Position numbers and translations under genes: made by a program. From positions 1,118,001 to 1,178,000 of the forward strand of contig NC_064047.1 in assembly GCF_932526225.1 (NCBI RefSeq): 60,000 nt of DNA, written 5' to 3'. The notes under the pieces were generated by a model. That model worked only from the letters and a program-made list of their open reading frames with translations, searched no databases and was not told the origin of the DNA. Below, in pieces: positions 1 to 12,200 of this stretch (position 1 is the first letter of the stretch; every line of letters begins with the position of its first letter). Origin of the DNA: Nematostella vectensis. Taxonomy: Eukaryota; Cnidaria; Anthozoa; Actiniaria; Edwardsiidae.

Positions 1-753
1 TAAATTAATTGTACTTTGTTGTAGTGCTTACTTGTATCTCTGACTCACCTGTAATCTAGTATATACTTCGAGAGGTTGAATTAAACTTATTATTACTTTC
101 ATGTTTCTCATAATATAGAATTGAACACGAAGTTGCGTATAAGGATTTGATCTAAGGATTTAATTACACAGATACTTTTCATGTTATGGTATGACATTTC
201 TTTCCTGCTTCGAAAAATTTAAGCTGCTGATAAATGCCGACAACAAACTTATAATTGTTAAACAATGAAGCAAATTAATAATTACGCTATTTTTTATGGT
301 GCTAAAGTATTGAGTTAAATTTTACGTTTGTATCTAATAAGCGATTGTCACGAACGGTCTTCAAATAGCAGCCGTCACACGAGTGGTTGTCACCAGTGGT
401 TGTTACCAGTGGTTGTCACGATTGGTTGTCACCAGTGGTTTTGTCACGAGTGGTTGTCACCAGTGGTTGTCACCAGTGGTAAAAAACGTTTTGAGTCTAG
501 TAGCAAAATCTAGTAATGGTGTTATAGAACTCATTTTTATTTAGCAAAGTCAAAGGCCAACCATTAATTTTAGCAATGATTGCCTGTCACCAACAAAATT
601 TATTGATAATTTAATCAAAATTGAAAGTGAGATATGTCTCCTTATGATGCTAGAATGGTTCAAGTGAAAATGCAGAAAAAATGGGAAAAATATATATGGG
701 TCAGAGCCCATAATTCATTGCATTCTGATGTTTTCTGTTTTTTTTCTTTACAG
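1..753. other. Intron or upstream spacer of the cyclophilin gene
   Basis: AT-rich DNA with no recognisable exon. It contains the short minisatellite at 373-480 and ends in a polypyrimidine tract and cag acceptor at 731-753. It is presumably the intron before the first visible PPIL6 exon. Confidence 0.5.
373..480. repeat. Short minisatellite, GGTTGTCACCAGT units
   Basis: About nine imperfect copies of a 12-14 base unit (ggttgtcaccagtg) in tandem, with variants gttacc, gattgg and gagtgg. It is flanked by AT-rich DNA and an ORF through it has no coding signature. Confidence 0.85.
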
Positions 754-3320
754 ATATTGAAGGTGGCAGGGGAATTGGTGGAGAATCTGTTTATGGGCCT
801 CTATTTGAAGGTAATGCAGCTTGACATTTATATCTTATATTTGGGTGGCCTTTCCAAATAAGGGTGCATTAGGACTAGAATGCTTCATACATTTGATGTA
901 CACCTATTTCAACTATAAAAAAATGGAAAATGACAAAGACCTTACACCACTGGTTAGAGAATACAAGCCTTGCTCCTGATTATGGCATTCTCAGTGAGGC
1001 TATCTAGCTCCCAGTAAGGCCCATGTAGTGAATGCACACTTAACACAAGAAACAACATTGTTAGTCAAAGTTTGTTCCATTTTCAATATTCTTACCGTCA
1101 AACTTAATTGAAATAGGTGTATATCATAACCCCATCAACTGGCCCATACCGGCCTTGAGAAGTGCCCACAACCCAAAAAACATAAATAAACACAACGAGA
1201 TGAAGATACTCAGGCATCAGTCTAAGGGATAAATGGTCTTGAAGATATGCATCCAACCGAGGTGATAGCAACTACTCTTTAGCCAAATAATAGCTCAGAT
1301 TCTTTGACAAATTTCAAATCATACAAGGAAAAAAAGTAGAATCACCCTTCTCAACAAAACGCTCAAAATACCACACAAGGGAGAGAGATCAGCAAACACA
1401 GCTCAAGACACACATAGATACCTTTATTCTGATCCTCCAGGTCAATTTCCATGGCCTCAAAACAAAATGTCCAATCCTTGAAGGCTTGTGAAACCACTTG
1501 GATGTCGTTACGGATTGCAAAGCATTCTGGGAGATCCGGGGTAAAATCCACAAGGGGAGGGCCAGTCAACACTCCTCTCCCAAAAATCAGATGTTTTTTA
1601 TAAGTCTTTTCACCCCAAAACCAAACAAATCAATTCCAGATCATACAGACCCAGAATAGCAGTGTAAAAAAAAATTGGAATCAATTTGGTTTCAGAAAAG
1701 ACAGCATTTAGGAGAGCTGTGGTGGTTCATTGGGAAATTGTTTTCTCATCCAGGCAAAGCCAAACTAGAAAAAATCACCATGAATCCACCTTTGCTTGCA
1801 AATATCCATAAGCACAGCACTCAATTACGCCCCAATAGACTTCATGATGTTTCCCAATATGCTCATAGCTGTATGTTTTATAAAAAATACAAGCAGCCAT
1901 CAATTTGTGCTCATATTAGTAGGGGGGAGGTATGGGTCAGTACGCAGCTCTTACAAGCTGCAATTTGATTGGGCAAATGAACAATATCCGCACCTCAACA
2001 CAAAGAACGAAAAGAATAGAGACAAAAGAACTCCTTTGTAGAACAAAGTTAATAGGAGACAAAGCAGCTGCGTACTTACTCGGAGGTATCTGTGTTCAGT
2101 CTGGGGCTGAGGCACCCTAATAAGAACAATTTTAAGAACCCAAAGGTTCTACAAGGTATACCACATCACCTTACTACTTGGGTAAGGCGATCATCCACAG
2201 GTTGCATTACGCTATTTATTCCCCTTTCCTGTTCTGTATCCATTTTTAACTGTGTCTCTTATTCTAGATGAAGATTTCAGTGTAGCTCACAACAGACGTG
2301 GTGTAGTTGGTATGGCAAACAAAGGCCGACACACGAATGGATCACAATTCTACATCACTTTGCAGCCTGCCCCGTGGATGGATACCAAATATGTGGCCTT
2401 TGGGTGAGTCATCCTTCCTTTTCTCACGAAATACCACCGCCCCCATCCCCTGCCCTTCTTGCTTCTCTGTCTCCAGCTTCCATTGCCAGATGAGCTCAAC
2501 ATTGTTTGGGTGGAGCACAGGTAGCCCAGGCGATGGTTTTGCAGCTTGACCGTAGCTTGGAATCTTGTTCTAGTAGAGGTAAAACGAATGGATTGAAGTA
2601 GCGATTTTTTCTTGTGAAATGTTGCCAATAAAATTGCCTACTTAGTAGGTAGGGTGAGTGAAGCTGTATATTTCGCGAAGAAAACCACCCCCAAATCATT
2701 ATTAGACATACATTTGGCAACAACAAGACATTTCCTAAGTTTTAAGGCAATTTTATTGGCAAAATTCCACAAAATAATTGCTACTTCAATCCACTCGTTT
2801 CACCTCTACTAGAACAAGGTCCAAGCTACGATCAAGCTGCAAAACCATTGCCTGGGCTACCTGTGGTTGAAGCTTTGAGTATTGGTGATGTTCCCTATAC
2901 ATTTTACCAAAATAATCCAACCATCAGATGACAATTGTATCTGAAAAAAACTACATGCAAGAATGACAAATTTAAAAACAATACGAACATTTCACGCAGA
3001 AATTTCTGAATCCAATTGAATTTTAAAGTTCTTTGACTGAAACAAAAAGTAAATTTTTAGCATTCTGTAGTTATTGCCGGTTTAGCACTCTTTTATAACA
3101 CAGGGGTACCATGTTTGGTAAAAACGTTTCATTGCTTTGGAAATGCTTTAAAGTTCAGTTTAGCAATCTTCTTATTTCGTATTTCATATGCAGTCAAGTA
3201 ATTGAGGGCCTTAATGTTCTGGATGTATTGGAGGGACAAGAAACCTTCAATGAGCGACCAAAGGTTGAGTGCAGGGTAGCCGACTGTGGAGTCTTAGACC
3301 CCGAGAGAATATGGCAATAA
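754..3320 (+). CDS. PPIL6: PPIL6-type cyclophilin, last three exons (5' end outside window)
   Basis: Peptidyl-prolyl cis-trans isomerase-like 6, a cyclophilin-fold protein. Three exons can be read: 754-810 (after a T-rich tract and cag; donor gtaatg), 2268-2403 (acceptor tctag; donor gtgagt) and 3194-3320 (acceptor gcag; stop taa). They join in frame through split Asp and Gly codons. The exons encode GGESVYGPLFEDEDFSVAHN, then RRGVVGMANKGRHTNGSQFY, the cyclophilin active-site strand region with the conserved GMAN and SQFYITL blocks, and finally a domain end of the form VIEGLNVLD...NERP...DCG. PPIL6 rather than PPIA is suggested by GGESVYGP and the NERP tail; this is from memory of the family. 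Upstream exons with the N-terminal domain and start of the fold are not in bases 1-753 and must lie to the left. The call is firm for cyclophilin and good for PPIL6. Confidence 0.85.
811..2267. other. PPIL6 intron
   Basis: Intron between the first two visible cyclophilin exons (GT at 811, AG at 2266-2267). It is AT-rich. A minus-strand open stretch at about 1580-1422 ends at a good donor and is listed separately as a weak exon candidate. Nothing else is recognised. Confidence 0.75.
1422..1580 (-). other. Weak candidate exon, antisense inside PPIL6 intron
   Basis: On the minus strand an open frame reads through VDFTPDLPECFAIRNDIQVV and further protein-like composition, ending at AAAG followed by gtatct (a donor-like site at 1421-1420). 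I recognise no family. The acceptor side near 1580 is not clear. It could be an exon of a nested gene, a processed fragment or chance. Confidence 0.2.
2404..3193. other. PPIL6 intron carrying an inverted-repeat element
   Basis: Intron bounded by gtgagt at 2404 and gcag at 3190-3193. Its first half is occupied by the 350-bp inverted-repeat element at 2516-2865; the rest is AT-rich spacer with nothing recognised. Confidence 0.8.
2516..2865. mobile_element. 350-bp inverted-repeat (MITE-like) element
   Basis: Both ends read CACAGGTAGCCCAGGC inward, and the arms match imperfectly for roughly 120 bases (gcttgaccgtagcttgga, ctagtagaggt, ttgccaataaaattgcc on one side; their complements on the other). 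The centre, around 2640-2740, is non-palindromic. No ORF is credible, so this is a non-autonomous DNA transposon or fold-back element. I see no clear target-site duplication. Confidence 0.75.
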
Positions 3321-4588
3321 ACCATAACATAACATCCGCCTTACAACACAGCACGTCCATGAACAGACCATCTAAGTACTAGAGAAGTTTATATTCAACA
3401 CAAAGAACGGAGTTTTATCCGTTGTATATGTACGTGTTTTTTTTTTTTACATCACGTCAGAGTTATCTTTTTAAGTACGCTTGCATTTTTCTCCTAATGC
3501 TATTTTTTCACTTATGCTTAGTGATGCAATAACAGTTTTCTTGGGTGTTTTTAAGATGTGTATGGGTCAGGACCAATGCCATTCAATCTATTGGCAATTC
3601 AAGTCGATGATTTTAAATCACTGCAAAATAGCTTCTAAAACGTAAATCAGATCTTTAAACAAGCTGCTATTGCTAGAGCAATTTCGCAGCTATTCATGGC
3701 ATGGTGGAAGAGAGTTTATTTAAAATATTTAGAAAGTTTCTTTCTGATGTGGCGAACAGGAAGCTTTTTATTTTTATTTGTTGATAGTCTCTAATTTGTA
3801 TTTAGTTGCTTGCTTAATCATTATTTCAGCTTCGTTGTGTAAATAGAGAAAATCTTATAATAAATTCTGTATTGCTTATTACAAGTACTTGGTCATAAGT
3901 ATTTTGTGAATAATTTATCTTGCAGCCAAGGTTAAAAGCATATGTGAATCTCACCGAAATAATGTTTGCTCTTAAGAAAAAAAAAACTTTGAAGATGCAT
4001 AAATCAGCATTCATCAAACATTATCGTATATAAACAGTTCAGTTTTTTTTCCAAACCACAATAGGTATATTTTCAAAATGTTCATACATTTTTTTTTTAT
4101 TATCAGTGTTATCATCATATTTGATTGTATATCATTAGTGAAATATCATCACCAATTTCATGGTTATTGGTGCCTTCACTAATTTCGTCATCATCTATTT
4201 ATTTATGAGCAACATCACCATCATGATACATTCATGCGCAATTTACTTAGGAACAAAGGTGTTCAGATGACAAACTTCTGCACAAAGTCCTTCTCCACTT
4301 CCCTTTCCTTACCGATCAATGTTGGATATTTTGGTGACAGTGTAGTTTGCGGGAGATTCGCCTGTCGTTTTAACGTTGATTGGAGAGTGAGGGGAAGTCA
4401 ATTTTCAAATTATTACAAGAAGAGGAGAGCCGGAAGGTCAATTTTCAAATAATTGCAAGGAGAGGGGAGTGGATGTTGATTTTTATATAATTACAAGAAG
4501 GCTGGTAATCCATATAAAAGATATTCGTTTTCGGATTTTGTCCCCCCCCCCCAAAATTGACCATGATTGTAGTTTTGTTCATCAGCGC
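3321..4588. other. Spacer downstream of PPIL6
   Basis: AT-rich sequence with oligo-T tracts and scattered catcatc motifs near 4100-4220 that foreshadow the minisatellite to the right. It probably includes the PPIL6 3' untranslated region. No gene is recognised. Confidence 0.5.
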
Positions 4589-5966
4589 AGTATCATCATA
4601 ATCATAAGTGTCATCATGGTAATCTTCAATGTCATCATGGTCATCATCAATGTCATCATGATCATCAGTGTCATCATCAATGTCATCATGTTCATCAGTG
4701 TCATCATCAATGTCATCATGTTCATCAGTGTCATCATCAATGTCATCATGATCATAAGTGTCATCATCAATGTCATCATGATAAACAGTGTCATCGCTGT
4801 CTTCATGATTACCAGTGTTATCATCAGTGTCATCACCAGTGTCATCATGATCATCAGTGCCATCATCAATGTCATCATGATCATCAGTGCCATCATCAAT
4901 GCCATCATGATCATCAGTGCCATCATCAATGTCATCATGATCATAAGTGTCATCATCAATGTCATCATGACCATCCGTGCCATCATCAGTGTCATCATGA
5001 TCATCAGTGCCATCATCAATGTCATCATGACTATCCGTGCCATCATCAATGTCATCATGACTATCCGTGCCATCATCAATGTCATCATGACTATCCGTGC
5101 CATCATCAATGTCATCATGACTATCCGTGCCATCATCAGTGTCATCATGATTATCCGTGTCATCATCAATGTCATCATGACTATCTGTGCCATCATCAAT
5201 GTCATCATGATCATCAGTGTCATCATGATCATCTGTGCCATCATCAATGTCATCATGACTATCCTTGCCATCATCAATGTCATCATGATCATCAGTGCCA
5301 TCATCAATGTCATCATGACTATCCGTGCCATCATCAATGTCATCATGATCATCAGTGCCATCATCAATGTCATCATGACTCTCTGTGCCATCATCAATGT
5401 CATCATGATCCTCAGTGTCATCATGATCATCAGTGCCATCATCAATGTCATCATGACTATCCTTGCCATCATCAATGTCATCATGATCATCAGTGCCATC
5501 ATCAATGTCATCATGACTATCCGTGCCATCATCAATGTCATCATGATCATCAGTGCCATCATCAATGTCATCATGACTATCCGTGCCATCATCAATGTCA
5601 TCATGACTATCCGTGCCATCATCAATGTCATCATGATCATCAGTGCCATCATCAATGTCATCATGACTATCCGTGCCATCATCAATGTCATCGTGACTAT
5701 CCTTGCCATCATCAATGTCATCATGATCATCAGTGCCATCATCAATGTCATCATGACTATCTGTGCTATCATCAATGTCATCATGATCATCAGTGCCATC
5801 CTCAATGTCATCATGACTATCCGTGCCATCATCAATGTCATCATGACTATCCGTGCCATCACCAGTATCATCATGATCATCAGTGCCATCATGATCACCA
5901 GTGTCATCATGATCATCAGTGCCATCATCAATGTCATCATGACTATCCGTGCCATCACCATCACTG
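4589..5966. repeat. 1.4-kb minisatellite open in several frames (Asp-rich on the minus strand)
   Basis: Tandem units of about 30 bases (catcatcaatgtcatcatga plus tatccgtgc or tcatcagtgc) with 12- and 18-base variants, about 45 units in all. Indels are multiples of six, so three frames stay open. On the minus strand, 6094-4445 would encode a 549-residue product of DGTDSHDDID-type repeats with no signal peptide. Because the opposite strand is equally open, coding status is not established. The safest reading is a minisatellite between the convergent PPIL6 and globin genes. A secreted acidic protein is the alternative. Confidence 0.85.
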
Positions 5967-6201
5967 GCATCGATGTTATCAACACTCTCATCAGCAACTT
6001 GTCTATCAACGTATTGTTTCCACGACGTCCTGTTCGACTCAACCAGGCACATTGTTTCCATGTTTTTAAGTGAAATCTGTTTTTTTATGTGCATCTCTTG
6101 CCTCCAGACTAGAAGATTTATTGCTTGGGAACCAGGCCAAAGAGAATTTCACCCTAATCATCTGGCACATTAGTTAGCTTATGTCATCTCTTGTCACGTG
6201 A

Positions 6202-9200
6202 TTAAGGCGATCGTAGTCCCCGGATGATCATCGCCATCACATAGTCCAAAAGAAGTTTCCATGATTCCGCTATTTCCACAGTCCATTTAATTCCGAGATT
6301 TTCTTCGAATGTTTCGTTTATTGCCTGGGAGATTTCCTGAAGCTGAAATGAAATGAAAAGAATATGACAGAGCTCTGTTTTGAACTGGGTCGCATAGTCT
6401 ATTTCGCCAAAACAGAAAGACCGACAAGAATTAATTGGTGCAATAAATTACATCACAAAAAAAGATTATCTTATCTCTTTTCATTATCATTATTATTGTT
6501 ATTACAGTATGTAATTATGAACTTTTTAGATTCTCCATACGTGTTGTTTCTCGTAACATAAACCGCTTATTTATCACTGTAAATCCATCGTTAATTCGTT
6601 TTCGAAAACTAAAGATCGGGTTAAGAGTCTTTTCCGTCGTACGTGCCTCGGTCTACAAAGCTTCATATTCTATTTCAAATACGGTGCTTGTAATAACCTA
6701 CTACCTTTCACCCGTGTGCGTACCGATGAGAAGAAATGCTACCCTAAGCGGGAAGCCTCTTAATGCACTTCTTGATGTGTATGTTCTTTTGAGTGTAGTA
6801 ACAAATTGCGCACAGGCGTGCTTGAGACTAAGTAAGATGTTTCAGGAAGTATTGCTTTCCACTTGCGATGAACAGCTGAAACCGCCGGGTTTTTTTTTCA
6901 CTAGTGAATTCAGCACCTAAACATGGACGGTTTCGATGTTTTTCTTGAATCCCAAGAAGTCGCTGTTTAGTATATAAACAATGATAATGACGATGATAAT
7001 ATTACCCAACTAAACTTTTCTTACTATTTATCTAAAAGCTTTGGGCTACCTTCATGTACCTAATTCGTTTGTAGTTAGTGTTATCTATTTAACTTACAAT
7101 GATAAAAAAAATGCTTAACTAGCCGATTGCTAGGCTGCTACTACCAAGTAAAATTTACACGGACTATTTTTAAATGGTTTTCCCATTTCCTAGCTACTGA
7201 CTTACATGAAGATCAAATATTTAATGATACTTCTAACACCATTCATTGAGCATGCATCGTATGTGAATTTTTGGGTAAAAAATGTGTTGCTGCCACTGTC
7301 GGGGTCTTAGTTGTTCATTTCAAAGAGATTTCTACCAGAATTTTCTCATAAAAAAGCCTCTTTCCCCACCCTCCTTGCTGATCAGAAGGTAGAAAAGAGG
7401 AGAAAGGTCAGAAACTACGCAAATCCGTCATGCTATTTGTTACACGATCTGATATCCTGGCTGCTTTAAAGCACTGATAATTTGAGGGGGGGGATATTGA
7501 CGAACAGATTAACGAGAAACTCTAATTAATACTGGAGACTTCTAAGAATGAGGAAATCGTGTTCATGTTGCAATTGAAGTAAAAAAAATATAGCGATTAC
7601 CCATTCTTGTTTTACAAGAGAACATCGTCATTTTTAATTTAGCCCATCGACCACACCAATTTCTATATATTTCGGAAGGCTACAATTGGGTTAAAGCGAG
7701 AGAAGCAGATGTATCTACGGAGATGTGTATGCTAGACAATTGAAAAATGTTTTTTCTAGAAGAACTGCACTTCGAGGGAAGCAAATTCTATATTCTGGGA
7801 GGTAAATAAACATTTCTTCTTTTTTTTAACACTTGGGACGTATTTGTTTCTAGAATAACTGCACTTTTAATGGAATCAAATTTGTACGCCATTAAATGGA
7901 AACCTGAAAACGGATCATACTACATACTCAGGAAGTCTACTCTGCTATCTTCTAGAGCACTTCTCCACTCGAGTGTGACGAATGTGATTTTCTAGAAGAA
8001 CAACCCTGTTTATTTTATCCCCATTAGAAACGCACACAAGTAATAGATCAAGGTACTTGGAAAAGCCTCTCTGTCGGCCAGAATTTTGTCACCTTAGCAA
8101 AGTGTTAGATGGCTGCCATTTCTATTGCTATTGCGATATTTTCTATTAAATTCGGTCATAAATGTAGTATCAAACGTAGTATCAAACTTAGATGATTTTC
8201 AGATGGTTATATTGTATCAAATAATTCGGCCTACAATATTGGGTGAACAAGGTGATTTTGCGTTAGTAGAACTGCAACCTACAAATATAAGTGGAATGGC
8301 TACCATAAAAAACTGTAGGGAGCCTCCTTAATCAAGACATAGTCAATGTTATCTTGGATTCTAGCCTAAACCTATGCACATTACCGGTGATATGACAGCT
8401 AATTAGCCCTAACCCCCTACCAGGCTCAAAACAGTAATCATCTTCCGATGTAATGACATAAGTCAAGGCAATCGAACTGTATCGGCTCATTTCGACAAAA
8501 AATCAGCTAAAAGTACTCATCCGCTAATTGCTTATTGTTTCTAGCTTAGAAAGGTTCTCAGTGCGTCAGATTTCTTGTTTAGAGGGAGAAGTAGCGAATG
8601 GTTTGGGCACTATCAATGCCCAAAACCTCCCAAACATTTTAGATATTAAATACAAAATCAGATGATTTTCTTTATAGATTGACTCTGATTTTAAAACCCT
8701 GAAATCGCTATCTCGGAAAATCTCGTCTTATCCATTCGCCAACTTTAGTTTCCAGAGCTTAAATGGCTTTCCAGGACTTTGAAAAATTGAAACTGTTCGG
8801 TCGCCACCTTTCCTCCATCTTCTGATGTGAGAATTACATTAATCTCCTGTACTCTACACTTTCCCTCCTTGCTATTTACTTCACTTTGTAACCTGTTACA
8901 TATAGAATGGAACCTTTATGCATCGATCATACCAAGAAGGCTGGAAAATTTGCACTGTTTTATCATAATGTCGTTCAATCGAGTCGATTTCCTGTTGTTT
9001 TACTGTTTTGTGCACCCTAACTTTTAATCGTTAGAAGAGGGGACTAGGTCAACTATGTTATGAAGAACAAAAATGACGTTTTAGGCTCGAGAGTATAAAG
9101 AGCGTACCAGTAATTCATCCATAATGGGGGTGATCAACCCCCACCCCCATAGTCTTCCCTCCTGGATCCGCCCTTGACTTACGTTGGACACTGTTGGCTT

Positions 9201-12200
9201 GATCTGCCTGGTCTTGTGTCGTCGGCCCAGTTCTTGTAGATACTCCATTAGGGCGTGTCCATCCTCGAGGCTGTTAACCGCGTTCTCCACCACTTTCATC
9301 ACGCGTTTTGTGTGTCCCTGTAGGCTCCGGCTTTCCTTCAGTTCCTCTAATGTGGAGTATTCCCTGAATTCCGGAAACATCAGTTGCAATGTAGGATTCT
9401 CTGAGAATAATCTGAACAAAAAAAATTGATGAAATCGCCGAATTCACAACATGGCAGAAAATTTGGGTACAGTGTTGGGTACAGTGTTTTACAAATAATT
9501 ACTACCCATAAACACCTTTCGGTCGTAGACCTGCCATTTGGCAATTGCCATTTGACGTTCGCGATGACAACGTTTATTGAAATAGGTATATTTCTACAAA
9601 ATCATTTGTTCTCTTGTAAAAATGTAACATTATATTTTGTATGCTTCCAAAGGAATAAAGAGGGGCTTTTTGATGTTGATGGAGATGGTAGAGGGGGGTG
9701 TTTAAAAAGGTTAAGCTTACTTGATATAGCAGGGACAAGCTATAAAACCGACGAGTGTGTTTGTTTGTTTGATGGATTTCTTAAGGATTTATCGCTCGTT
9801 CTACTTCCTAAGTAATGGGCTCTCATTTTCATGATTCAGTACCAGTTCCTCCTAATGTATCCCCACCATATATTCATAAAATGCCTCGGGTAAAATAAAA
9901 TTCAGTCAAACAGTTATAGATGCGATAGAGCTCGAAAAACTTCTTTGACTTTCCTAACCTTTTTTGATGCAATACAGTATTGTAGTGCAGTATTCTATGA
10001 AAGCTCGCCATATTTGCCTTTCGTTAATGATTCACGTAGGAATTGTTTATGCCAAAGTTGCCCTAAGGAGAATTTAAATACTCGGATCCCGGAACATTAA
10101 TAGATTTTCTAAGACCGCGCTTTAGGCTGTTTAAAAGGTAGTTATAGGCGCATTCTTGATACATTTTTGAAAAAGCCATAGCCTAGCAAAAATGGTGTCG
10201 AGATATTGTACCCTCGATGTCTTTGATATAAGAAAATACCGATATATGGTAACTTTATTGATATGGCAAATAATCTACGGTTAATTAAACTGACCATATG
10301 GAAGGGGATGGAATAATATATAACGCATACGCCCCTGCTTTTATCTTATTTTCGGCATGCTGCATCCAAGTAAATATCATAAGGATTCTGTTACTTTGCT
10401 TGGGAAAGACTCTAGGAATATTTTTTGGAAAATGGCAGGTAAACGACTTAAGCTAGCCCATAAGACCAACGTCTTTAGTTATGAGGTATAACCCACGAGT
10501 TAATGGCCGGGTCTTGGATGATGTCTACACGCCCTCGTATTATAAGGATTCTGTTACTTTGCTTGGGAAAGACTCTAAGAAATTTTTGGTAAAAGCATAG
10601 ACGTCTTTGCGAAAATGGCAGGTAAACGACTTAAGCTAGCCCATAAGACCAACGTCATTGATACTTCTTCTTTAGTTATGAGGTATAACCCACGAGTTAA
10701 TGACCGGGTCTTGGATGATGTCTACACGCCCTCGTGCAAACACTTACCCTCCAACGCAGAGCTTTCTGTGTCGCTTCGCTCGTTTCCTTTGCTCCGCATC
10801 AATAACGTGAAGCAATGGAAACGTGCGACACAGAAAGCTCTGCGCTGGAGGGTAGCAGACCCTAGATGTTGCTTAGTGGTTGTCTATTTGCAGGGGGGGG
10901 GGGGGAGTATTTTAGAAGGATGACCGTGAGATTATATGTTTAATTTCTACCAAGAGAGCATACTCTCTTGCCATTATCTGTTTTTCGAACAATTACAATT
11001 GGATTGCTAGAATCATAGAAGCATTTACGGAACAAATACAGTGTAAAACAAAATAGCCTCAAGGGCCACTGGATTGTTCTTGGCGCTTTGAAGAACCTTT
11101 TTGTGCGAATGTCAAGCATTTATTCTATTTTATATCGAGCTGAAAGCACATTAAATATTTCTTGGTGAAACATTAATAACAGATATCATTTAAAAATATA
11201 TGGCTTCCTTGTAAACCAATGATTGCAACTAGTCAAAAGCAAGAATCTGCCTATCTTCAAATTATCGGCTTTAAACGTCTCTTTGACAAAAGAATTTTTT
11301 TTCTACGAGTATTTGATCACCACCAAGAAATATGCAATTCGAGAACTGCAAAAGAAGTGCTCCGATGAAGACTAATACTTGTATGAGCCTTATTATCCAC
11401 TTTGGAAAATTAGGAAAGCCCCTATAGAATAGAACTAAGATTAATCAATTTTAAATTTCTATAAAATAAACAACAATTATGATCCTATTTGGCTGAGTTT
11501 GTGCATAATAAGACTTGCGCTAAGAGATCACGTGACTGTTTGGGTGCCAAACGCGCGCGCTTCCGGCTTTTTGGCGGCAAAATAGCAACAACAAAAAGCA
11601 ACTTATTCAGCGCTAACGAATAAAACGAAGAAGGTTTTTTTTTTCAGAAAGGGTTTATTTTCATTTAAAGATTTTATGTCTTTATATATATATATTATTT
11701 TTGTTTGAATTTGCCACACAAAAGGACACGTGATCTCTAAGAGCATGTCACGTATTGTTTCTCACATTAATGATTTTTCACTTTAAAATTTTGAGACACA
11801 AATGGAAAACTATAACAAAACGGTTTCCATATCAACTCTTCTTTTTCTTTTTTTTCTGGAATGTGTTTATTTCCTGTCCATTTTAGTCTACAAGTACCGA
11901 TCGGTGCTTTTTTCCGGCTTGAAAACCTCATTTCTTCATTTGCTCTCTTAGTAATAGCTGGTCGCTAGTAAATTATAAATTGAGAACCGCCCCGTCTAAA
12001 ACTTGATCATTTGTGACTAGCATGGTCACAAATGATTACTTAGTTTGATTCTGATCTTATAACTTTTTGTTAATGATAATGCCATTAATAACCTTCGAAA
12101 CTGAAAAGGTCATCTAATATTTTTACAAGTGGACCTAAGAGTGAAATACTTGAATTTTGCGAAACTTGATCTTGTATTATTGACTCGATTTTCTGGTTTG

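Noticed and set aside
373-480. Possible CRISPR-like array
   Set aside because: Units are directly adjacent without unique spacers, and the DNA is animal.
4469-6073. 534-residue ORF on the plus strand and a 486-residue ORF in another frame
   Set aside because: Alternative frames of the same minisatellite; the repeat has no stop codons in several frames.
9184-9429. Plus-strand ORF at 9184-9429
   Set aside because: Antisense shadow of globin exon 2, which has histidines and splice sites on the minus strand.
10615-10923. 102-residue ORF starting MAGKRLKLAH
   Set aside because: Spans a tandem duplication and a fold-back element; the sister copy breaks the frame.
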